7,324 bases of DNA from Pseudomonadota bacterium. Lineage in GTDB: Bacteria; Pseudomonadota; Gammaproteobacteria; Burkholderiales; Burkholderiaceae. The stretch covers positions 1-7,324 of the forward strand of contig JAEZQX010000323.1 of assembly GCA_023441105.1 (NCBI GenBank), read 5' to 3'. The translations under genes and the position numbers were made by a program. The first letter of the stretch is position 1; each line of letters starts with the position of its first letter. Under the pieces are notes generated by a model, which saw only the letters and a list, made by a program, of their open reading frames with translations, made no database searches and was not told the DNA's origin. Positions 1-5,409 of this stretch are shown here, one piece after another.

Positions 1-47
1 GTGCGGGGCCGCGGCGCCACCCGACGCAGCAACACCTGGAGAAGCCC

Positions 48-572
48 GTGGGTGGATTCCGCCAAGCTTTCGGCCGCCTCGACGACGCGATCGGCACCGT
101 CGAAGATCTCTTCATCATCGTCTCCCACGGCGCCATCGCCTCGCTGGTGCTGCTGGCCGTGGTGCTGCGCTACGTCTTCAACGATCCGTTGACCTGGGGC
201 GAGGAGCTGATCGTCGGCCTCTTCACCTGGATGGTCTTCATCGGCGCCGCCGCGGCGATCCGGTCGCACATGCACATCCGCATCGACGTCATCGGCCCGA
301 TCCTGGCCAACCCGCGGATGAACTGGCTCAACATGCTGACGGTGGTCATCGGCCTCGCCATCATCGTGACGATGGTGGTGGCCTGCCACGAGTACGTGCT
401 CCAGGAACTGGTGGTCGAGTCACCGATGCTGGGTGTCTCCAAGGGCTGGTTCGCGATGGCGATGCCCACCGGGCTGGTCCTGATGATGGTCCACGTGCTG
501 CGCATCCTGTTCGACCAGGGGTCGGCGCCGGTGTTCCGCGGCGAGACGGAAACGCTGGTGGCTGAGAAATGA
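48..572 (+). CDS. dctQ: TRAP transporter small membrane subunit, DctQ family
   Basis: This 174-residue inner-membrane protein is the small permease subunit of a tripartite ATP-independent periplasmic transporter, which pairs with DctM and takes organic acids from a periplasmic DctP protein using an ion gradient. Four hydrophobic segments are visible at about residues 20-42, 53-70, 92-114 and 134-154, the usual DctQ topology. The family signature RYVFNDPLTWGEE lies at 41-53 and an HMHIRID stretch at 75-81 matches the conserved loop after helix 2. The GTG start at 48 is preceded by GGAGAAG (38-44), and about 40 residues before the RYVFN motif is normal for the family. The frame is open back to base 3 with no other ATG or GTG, so a start outside the window cannot be strictly excluded. 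dctM follows after 42 bases. The substrate cannot be read from this subunit. Confidence 0.92.
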   Translation: MGGFRQAFGRLDDAIGTVEDLFIIVSHGAIASLVLLAVVLRYVFNDPLTWGEELIVGLFTWMVFIGAAAAIRSHMHIRIDVIGPILANPRMNWLNMLTVVIGLAIIVTMVVACHEYVLQELVVESPMLGVSKGWFAMAMPTGLVLMMVHVLRILFDQGSAPVFRGETETLVAEK

Positions 573-614
573 AGACACCCCCCGGGATTCCGTCTTGCGG
601 CATGGGAAGCTGAG

Positions 615-1883
615 ATGACACTCCTGCTGATCGGGTTCGCCCTGCTGCTGGTGATCGGCCTGCCGATCGCGCTCGCCATGATGGGGGCATCGCTCATCGT
701 CATCCTCTGGGAAGGCATCCCCCTGTCGGTGGTCGCGCAGCGCGTGGTCACCGGGATGCAGTCGTTTCCGTTGCTCGCGATCCCCCTCTTCACGCTGGCC
801 GGCTCGCTGATGAACGACTCGGGCATCAGCGAGCGGCTGTTCGCCTTCACTCGCGCCTTCGTCGGCCACATCCGCGGCGGCACGGCACAGACCGCCATCG
901 TCGGCAACATCTTCCTGTCGGGCATCTCGGGCTCGTCGGTGGCGGATTGCGCTGCCACTTCGCGGGTCTTCGTGCCGCAGCTCACGCGGGCCGGCTACGG
1001 CCAGGGCTTCGCCGCGGCGCTGTGCGCCGCCTGCGCCACCCTCGGCCCGATCATCCCGCCGTCGATCCTGATGGTGATCTACGCCTGGCAGGCCAACATC
1101 TCGCTGGGCGACCTGTTCTGGGCCGGCGTCATCCCGGGGCTGGTGATGGCACTCGCCATGGTGCTGCTGACCGCCTGGATCGCGCGCCGCCGGCAATTCC
1201 CGCGCGACCAGGCGTTCGCCTGGGGCCGGCTGTGGGTCGAGTTCCGCGGCGCGGCCTGGGCGCTGTTCATGCCGGTGCTGATCCTGGTGGGCTTTCGCAT
1301 GGGCGTGTTCACCGCCACCGAGATCGCCGGTGTCGCCGCCGCCTACTCGCTGGTGGTCGGCATGTTCATCTACCGGACCCTGCACTGGTCGCAGCTGCCG
1401 AAGATCCTGCTGACCACGGCCAAGGAAACCGCCGTGATCCTGCTGATCGTGGCCGCCGCCTCGCCCTTCAGCTGGATCCTGGGCATCGAGCAGGCGCCGC
1501 AGCTGATCTCGCAGGCCCTCACCGGCGCGACCGACAACCCCTGGGTGATCCTGCTGCTGCTGAACGTGGTGCTGCTGGTGCTGGGCTGCTTCATGGAGAC
1601 GCTGGCGATCATGATCATCCTGGTGCCGATCCTGATCCCGGTGCTGAACCAGTTCCAGATCGACCTGACGCACTTCGGCATCATCCTGCTGGTGAACCTC
1701 ACCATCGGCCAGCTGACGCCGCCGGTCGGGGTGCTCCTGTTCGTCGCCAGCTCGGTCGGGAAGGTCCGGCTCGGCCTGCTGGTGCGCGAGGTCATCCCCT
1801 ACGTCGTGGTGCTGGTGGCCGCGCTGATGGTGATCACCAATCTGCCGGCGCTGTCGCTCTGGCTGCCGCAGGCGCTGAAGTAA
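615..1883 (+). CDS. dctM: TRAP transporter large permease subunit, DctM family
   Basis: This 422-residue polytopic inner-membrane protein is the ion-coupled transport channel of the TRAP system, working with the DctQ encoded just upstream. Its length is close to the usual 425-430. Hydrophobic helices run along almost the entire chain. Family motifs in order are FPLLAIPLFTLAGSLM (51-66), SGSSVADCAA (105-114, the small-residue stretch in the transport core), GPIIPPSI (144-151), GVFTATEIAGV (230-240) and LTPPVGVLLF (367-376). The ATG at 615 has GGGAAG at 604-609. The 42-base gap after dctQ and the shared strand indicate co-transcription; a weak AAGAC/GTCTT stem (572-576 with 592-596) lies in that gap. 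The operon ends at the terminator 13 bases downstream. C4-dicarboxylates, other carboxylates or keto acids are possible substrates; the missing binding protein would decide. Confidence 0.95.
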   Translation: MTLLLIGFALLLVIGLPIALAMMGASLIVILWEGIPLSVVAQRVVTGMQSFPLLAIPLFTLAGSLMNDSGISERLFAFTRAFVGHIRGGTAQTAIVGNIFLSGISGSSVADCAATSRVFVPQLTRAGYGQGFAAALCAACATLGPIIPPSILMVIYAWQANISLGDLFWAGVIPGLVMALAMVLLTAWIARRRQFPRDQAFAWGRLWVEFRGAAWALFMPVLILVGFRMGVFTATEIAGVAAAYSLVVGMFIYRTLHWSQLPKILLTTAKETAVILLIVAAASPFSWILGIEQAPQLISQALTGATDNPWVILLLLNVVLLVLGCFMETLAIMIILVPILIPVLNQFQIDLTHFGIILLVNLTIGQLTPPVGVLLFVASSVGKVRLGLLVREVIPYVVVLVAALMVITNLPALSLWLPQALK

Positions 1884-1896
1884 CGCCCCGTCCCCG

Positions 1897-1920
1897 GCGC
1901 CCCATGATGGGGCGCTTTTT
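1897..1920 (+). terminator. Rho-independent terminator of the TRAP operon
   Basis: A perfect 7-bp stem, GCGCCCC (1897-1903) with GGGGCGC (1909-1915), closes a five-base ATGAT loop and is followed directly by five T residues (1916-1920). It lies 13 bases after the dctM stop codon. This is a textbook intrinsic terminator, so gdhA most likely has its own promoter downstream of it. Confidence 0.87.
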
Positions 1921-1975
1921 GTTGCAGAATTCACGTCCTGGCTGAAAAACGCCGCACCATCACGGGACCCGTTTC

Positions 1976-3319
1976 ATGAAGTATCAGTCGTTGGAAGCAT
2001 TCCTGGGTCATGTCGCCGACCGCAATCCCGGTCAGCCCGAGTACCTGCAGGCGGTCACCGAGGTCATGGAGAGCCTCTGGGGCTGGATCGCCAAGCATCC
2101 GCAATACGCCGAACACGGCCTGCTCGACCGCATCGTCGAGCCGGAGCGGGTGGTCATGTTCCGGGTCGCCTGGGTGGACGATCATGGCGAGGTCAAGGTC
2201 AATCGCGGCTACCGGATCCAGCACAACTCGGCGATCGGGCCGTACAAGGGCGGGTTGCGCTTCCACCCGTCGGTCAACCTGTCGATCCTCAAGTTCCTCG
2301 CTTTCGAGCAGACCTTCAAGAACGCGCTCACCACGCTGCCGATGGGCGGCGGCAAGGGCGGCTCCGACTTCGATCCGAAGGGGCGCAGCCCCGGCGAAGT
2401 GATGCGCTTCTGCCAGGCGTTCGCCGCCGGCCTCTACCACCATGTGGGCTCGGAAACCGACATCCCGGCCGGCGACATCGGCGTCGGCGCGCGCGAGATC
2501 GGCTTCATGAGCGGCATGATCAAGAAGCTCTCGAACCGTTCGGACTGCGTCTTCACCGGCAAGGGCCTGTCCTACGGTGGCTCCCTGGTCCGGCCGGAGG
2601 CGACCGGCTACGGCACGGTCTACTTCGCCGAGGAGATGCTGATGCAGACCGGCCGCTCGCTGCAGGGCCTGCGGGTGAGCGTATCCGGCTCCGGCAACGT
2701 GGCGCAGTACGCGGTCGAGAAGGCAATGGCGTTGGGCGCGACCGTCGTCACCGTGTCGGATTCGAGTGGCACGGTCCTCGACGAGGGCGGCTTCTCGGCC
2801 GCCAAGCTCGCGGAGCTGATGGATGTGAAGAACAAGCACTATGGCCGGGTCGAGGAGTTCGCCAAGCGCATCGGCGCCAAGTTCCTGCCCGGTGCCACCC
2901 CGTGGCACGTCCCGGTCGACGTCGCCCTGCCCTGCGCCACCCAGAACGAGCTCACCGCCAAGGACGCGCAGACGCTGCTGCGCAACGGCGTGGTCTGCGT
3001 TGCCGAAGGCGCCAACATGCCGTCGTCGATGGACGCGGTGCGGGTGTTCGAGGAAGGCGGGGTGCTGTTCGCGCCGGGCAAGGCGAGCAATGCCGGCGGC
3101 GTCGCCACGTCGGGGCTGGAGATGAGCCAGAACGCGATGCGGTTGACCTGGCCGCGCGAGGAAGTGGATGCGCGCCTGCTGACCATCATGCGCAGCATCC
3201 ACCAGTCGTGCATGCAGTACGGCCGCCGCGAGGACGGCAGCATCAGCTATGTCGACGGCGCCAATGTCGCCGGCTTCGTCAAGGTGGCCGACGCGATGCT
3301 GGCGCAAGGCGTCATCTGA
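1976..3319 (+). CDS. gdhA: NADP-type glutamate dehydrogenase
   Basis: The enzyme interconverts 2-oxoglutarate plus ammonium and L-glutamate in the cytoplasm, usually as a hexamer; enzymes of this type normally use NADPH for ammonium assimilation. The 447-residue length equals that of E. coli GdhA, and the sequence is closely similar end to end. Substrate-site motifs are IGPYKGGLRFHPS (K91), FEQTFKNALT (K115) and PMGGGKGGSDFDP with catalytic lysine K127. The catalytic aspartate is D167 in PAGDIGVG. The nucleotide-binding fold begins at VSGSGNVAQ (236-244), followed by SDSSGTV (261-267). The C-terminus ends KVADAMLAQGVI, as in the enterobacterial enzyme. The ATG at 1976 aligns with the family start and has a modest GGGA at 1964-1967. 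A terminator lies upstream; the 55-base leader (1921-1975) contains TTGCAG (1922-1927) but no convincing -10 element, so the promoter is unlocated. Cofactor preference is inferred from family resemblance. Confidence 0.97.
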   Translation: MKYQSLEAFLGHVADRNPGQPEYLQAVTEVMESLWGWIAKHPQYAEHGLLDRIVEPERVVMFRVAWVDDHGEVKVNRGYRIQHNSAIGPYKGGLRFHPSVNLSILKFLAFEQTFKNALTTLPMGGGKGGSDFDPKGRSPGEVMRFCQAFAAGLYHHVGSETDIPAGDIGVGAREIGFMSGMIKKLSNRSDCVFTGKGLSYGGSLVRPEATGYGTVYFAEEMLMQTGRSLQGLRVSVSGSGNVAQYAVEKAMALGATVVTVSDSSGTVLDEGGFSAAKLAELMDVKNKHYGRVEEFAKRIGAKFLPGATPWHVPVDVALPCATQNELTAKDAQTLLRNGVVCVAEGANMPSSMDAVRVFEEGGVLFAPGKASNAGGVATSGLEMSQNAMRLTWPREEVDARLLTIMRSIHQSCMQYGRREDGSISYVDGANVAGFVKVADAMLAQGVI

Positions 3320-3324
3320 CCTGC

Positions 3325-3340
3325 GCGCGGCGCGCCGCGC
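3325..3340. repeat. Perfect 16-bp palindrome after gdhA
   Basis: GCGCGGCGCGCCGCGC is identical to its own reverse complement and begins six bases after the gdhA stop codon. It could be a protein-binding site or contribute to 3' end structure of the gdhA transcript. There is no T tract after it, so it is not a standard intrinsic terminator. Alternating GC runs also arise by chance in such GC-rich DNA. Confidence 0.6.
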
Positions 3341-3346
3341 TCCTTC

Positions 3347-3376
3347 TCGACGTCCGCCCCGCGGACGGGCTAGCAT
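3347..3376 (+). promoter_or_regulatory. Possible sigma-70 promoter for the alcohol dehydrogenase gene
   Basis: TCGACG (3347-3352) resembles a -35 element, and TAGCAT (3371-3376) resembles a -10 element, with 18 bases between them. Transcription would begin near 3383, about 20 bases before the ATG and upstream of the GGGAG ribosome binding site at 3393-3397. Both hexamers deviate from consensus. The alternative is readthrough from gdhA across an 84-base gap. Confidence 0.3.
3351..3367 (+). other. GC hairpin in the gdhA-ADH spacer
   Basis: CGTCCGC (3351-3357) pairs perfectly with GCGGACG (3361-3367) around a CCC loop, giving a very stable 7-bp stem. It lacks a U tract. It could slow polymerase or protect the gdhA 3' end. 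It overlaps the spacer of the possible promoter described at 3347-3376, so the DNA form could equally be an operator. Confidence 0.45.
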
Positions 3377-3403
3377 GGCCCCACGACACCGCGGGAGACA
3401 TGC

Positions 3404-4462
3404 ATGAAGCAGCGCTGCTACTGCCTGACCGCCCATCACCAGCCGCTCGAGCGGCGCGAGGCGGAGGTGCCGCAGCCCAAGGCGGGTGAAGTCCTGGTGA
3501 AGATCCTCGCTGCCGGCGTCTGCCACAGCGACATCCATATCTGGGAAGGCGAGTACGACCTCGGCAGCGGCAGGAAGCTGGTCCTGCGCGACCGTGGCGT
3601 CGCGCTGCCGCTCGTCATGGGCCACGAGATCGCCGGCGAGGTGGCCGCCCTCGGTCCCGATGCGCAGGGGCTGCAGGTCGGCGACAAGGTGCTGGTCTAC
3701 CCGTGGCTGGGTTGCGGGGAGTGCCGGACCTGCGCGCGCGGGCAGGAAAACCTCTGCCTGCGTCCCGCGTCGCTCGGCGTCTACCAGGCCGGCGGTTACG
3801 CCGAATACGTGCTGGCACCGCGCGCGGCCTATTGCATCGACCTCGGCGGGCTGGATCCGGCGGAGGCGGCGCCGCTGGCCTGCTCCGGCGTGACCACCTA
3901 CAGCGCACTGCGCAAGTTCGGATCCGTCATCGAGGAAGAGCCGGTGGTGATCATGGGTGCCGGCGGCCTCGGCCACATGGCGCTGGCGGTGCTGCGGGCG
4001 ATGGGCGGCAAGGGCGCGATCATGGTCGACATCGACGAAGCCAAGCGCGCCAGGGCGGTCGAAGCCGGCGCGCTATCGGCCATCGACGGCAGCGCACCCG
4101 ACGCCGCCGGGCAGATCATCGCCGCGACCGGCGGCGGCGCGCGCCTGGTGCTCGACCTGGTCGGATCCGCGTCGACGGTGAACCTGGCGATCGCCGGCGC
4201 CACCCGCGGCACCGAGATCGTGGTGGTCGGCCTCTATGGCGGCGAGCTCGCCGTGCCGATACCGTTCTTCCCGTTGCGCCCCCTGGCGATTCGCGGCAGC
4301 TATGTCGGCAACCTGGGCGAGCTGCGCGAGCTGGTCGGTCTGGCGCTGGACGGCAGGCTTGCCTTGGTCAAGGTCAGCCGCCGGCCGCTGGACGACGCGT
4401 CGGAAGTACTGGCGCAGTTGAAGGCCGGCCAGGTCTTCGGCCGCGCGGTCCTGGTGCCTTGA
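3404..4462 (+). CDS. Zinc-dependent alcohol dehydrogenase, 6-hydroxyhexanoate dehydrogenase-like
   Basis: This 352-residue medium-chain dehydrogenase probably oxidises an alcohol to an aldehyde with NAD in the cytoplasm. Catalytic zinc ligands are C40 (GVCHSD), H74 (GHE) and C160; the structural zinc site is C104, C107, C110 and C118. The Rossmann motif GAGGLG is at 185-190, with D209 ending the second strand, which favours NAD over NADP. The loop between C40 and H74 (GEYDLGSGRKLVLRDRG region, 49-65) is about ten residues longer than in common ADHs. That insertion and the N-terminus (CYCLTAHHQPLE) recall ChnD, the 6-hydroxyhexanoate dehydrogenase of cyclohexanol degradation. This resemblance is from memory and the substrate is inferred; another omega-hydroxy acid or primary alcohol is equally possible. 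The ATG at 3404 has GGGAG at 3393-3397. It is convergent with the SDR gene downstream. Confidence 0.92.
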   Translation: MKQRCYCLTAHHQPLERREAEVPQPKAGEVLVKILAAGVCHSDIHIWEGEYDLGSGRKLVLRDRGVALPLVMGHEIAGEVAALGPDAQGLQVGDKVLVYPWLGCGECRTCARGQENLCLRPASLGVYQAGGYAEYVLAPRAAYCIDLGGLDPAEAAPLACSGVTTYSALRKFGSVIEEEPVVIMGAGGLGHMALAVLRAMGGKGAIMVDIDEAKRARAVEAGALSAIDGSAPDAAGQIIAATGGGARLVLDLVGSASTVNLAIAGATRGTEIVVVGLYGGELAVPIPFFPLRPLAIRGSYVGNLGELRELVGLALDGRLALVKVSRRPLDDASEVLAQLKAGQVFGRAVLVP

Positions 4463-4463
4463 C

Positions 4464-4487
4464 CTCGAACTCGACCTCGAACTCGAC
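4464..4487. repeat. Hexanucleotide tandem repeat after the ADH stop codon
   Basis: Four consecutive hexamers read CTCGAA, CTCGAC, CTCGAA, CTCGAC, which is equally a perfect two-copy 12-bp repeat. The array begins one base after the ADH stop codon. A further CTCGAG follows a few bases later (4493-4498). It is noncoding as annotated. Slipped-strand expansion is a plausible origin; no function can be assigned. Confidence 0.7.
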
Positions 4488-4536
4488 CGCGGCCTCGAGC
4501 GCAGCCTGGTCCGCAGCCCTGGTCGCGACACCGGGT

Positions 4537-4565
4537 GCCGCCGCGGCCGGCGCGACGGCGGCGGC
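4537..4565. terminator. Possible hairpin between convergent ADH and SDR genes
   Basis: GCCGCCGC (4537-4544) is the reverse complement of GCGGCGGC (4558-4565) with a 13-base GC-rich loop. Its place just before the stop codon of the minus-strand gene suits a shared 3' structure for convergent transcripts. Neither side has a T tract, and simple GCC runs pair easily by chance. Apart from this and the hexamer repeat, the 105-base spacer (4463-4567) shows no gene. Confidence 0.3.
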
Positions 4566-4567
4566 CG

Positions 4568-5344
4568 TCAGTCGTCGCGGCCGAAGACTCCGCCGGCCAT
4601 GAACCCGCCGTCCACCGCGATGGTCTGGCCGGTCACGTAGCTCGAGAAATCCGGGTCGAGCAGGAAGGCGACCGCGCCGGCAACCTCGTCGGGCGTGCCG
4701 TAGCGGTTCATCGGCACGGTACGGTTCCAGCGGGCGCGCGCTTCCAGCGTATGCATCTGCGCGACCAGCGGGGTCTCGACGGGGCCGGGCGCGATCGCGT
4801 TGACGCGGATGTCGAACTCGGCAAGTTCGGCAGCCATCACCTTGGTGAGCGTGACCAGCGCGCCCTTGGAGGCGCCGTAGGCCGAACGCCCGACATTGCC
4901 GGCGAGCCCCGAGACCGAGGTCATGTTCACGATCGAGCCGCTGCGCCGCGTCTTCATGCGCCGCACCGCCGACTGCGCGACCAGGAAGCTGCCGATCACG
5001 TTGATCTCGTAGATCTCGCGAAACAGCGCGGCGGTGGTCTCGAGGAACGGCACGTCGCGACCGATGCCGGCGGAGTTCACCACGCCGGCGATCGGCGCGA
5101 AGCGGGCCTCGACCTGCGCGACCAGCTTCTCCACCGCGGCTTCGTCGGTGACGTCCACCGTGGCCGCCAGCAGCTCGCGCTCGTCGATGCCGGCAAAATG
5201 CTTCTCCAATGCCGCCTGGTCCCGGTCGGCGGCAACCACCCGCCAGCCTTCGGCCAGCAGCCGCTCGACGCAGCCCAGCCCGATGCCGGAGGCACCGCCG
5301 GTCACGATGACGGCGGTATCGCGCAGCGTCCTCATGCCTCTCAT
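4568..5344 (-). CDS. Short-chain dehydrogenase/reductase (classical SDR)
   Basis: This 258-residue NAD(P)-dependent oxidoreductase belongs to the classical SDR family, which interconverts alcohols and ketones in the cytoplasm. The cofactor motif TGGASGIG is at 15-22, and D40 at the end of strand 2 points to NAD. D64-V65 and NSAG (90-93, a variant of NNAG) follow. The catalytic tetrad is complete: N115, S143, Y156 (YGASK) and K160. PGPVETP (186-192) and a C-terminal [10 protein letters not shown] segment complete the fold. The start is ATG at 5344-5342, with AGGA seven bases upstream; an in-frame ATG 60 bases further out would add residues unlike any SDR N-terminus. The gene lies 65 bases downstream of the RND permease on the same strand. 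FabG-like reductase, sugar or steroid dehydrogenase and cyclohexanol dehydrogenase-like roles cannot be separated from sequence alone. Confidence 0.93.
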   Translation of the reverse strand: MRGMRTLRDTAVIVTGGASGIGLGCVERLLAEGWRVVAADRDQAALEKHFAGIDERELLAATVDVTDEAAVEKLVAQVEARFAPIAGVVNSAGIGRDVPFLETTAALFREIYEINVIGSFLVAQSAVRRMKTRRSGSIVNMTSVSGLAGNVGRSAYGASKGALVTLTKVMAAELAEFDIRVNAIAPGPVETPLVAQMHTLEARARWNRTVPMNRYGTPDEVAGAVAFLLDPDFSSYVTGQTIAVDGGFMAGGVFGRDD

Positions 5345-5362
5345 GGTCCGATCCTGGTCCGA
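5344..5362 (-). repeat. Direct repeat overlapping the SDR translation start
   Basis: TGGTCCGA occurs twice on the plus strand, at 5344-5351 and 5355-5362, an 11-base period close to one helical turn. Read on the coding strand it is TCGGACCA twice, and the proximal copy runs into the ATG with the AGGA ribosome binding site between the copies. This placement would suit a repressor site or a translational control element, but two 8-bp copies may also be coincidental. Confidence 0.5.
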
Positions 5363-5371
5363 ATGCGTTGG

Positions 5372-5407
5372 ATCATGCCATGGCGGGCAAGCCATGGCGA
5401 CCATGAT
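5372..5407. repeat. Strong inverted repeat between RND permease and SDR genes
   Basis: The octamer GCCATGGC, itself palindromic, occurs at 5377-5384 and 5391-5398 with a six-base spacer. It can therefore form an 8-bp stem, and flanking ATCAT (5372-5376) pairs with ATGAT (5403-5407) across a four-base bulge. The structure starts three bases after the RND stop codon. Neither direction has a T tract. It could stabilise the 3' end of the RND transcript, act as a factor-dependent terminator, or be an operator for the SDR gene. Confidence 0.6.
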
Positions 5408-5409
5408 GC

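Noticed and set aside
1..192. 63-codon plus-strand frame starting at the first base
   Set aside because: It overlaps dctQ in another frame, and its S/R/W-rich translation has no membrane or solute-binding character.
420..1934. 504-codon open frame on the minus strand opposite dctQ and dctM
   Set aside because: The translation is a low-complexity string of Q, H, D and R, the antisense shadow of hydrophobic codons in dctM.
1931..3976. 681-codon open frame on the minus strand opposite gdhA and the start of the ADH gene
   Set aside because: Its translation is rich in H, R, A, G and D with no recognisable domain. It mirrors two strongly conserved plus-strand genes, as expected for antisense frames in GC-rich DNA.
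4568..5404. Longer SDR reading frame beginning at the ATG at 5404-5402
   Set aside because: The extra 20 residues do not resemble an SDR N-terminus and would run through the inverted repeat. The ATG at 5344-5342 has a well-spaced AGGA and gives the normal family length.
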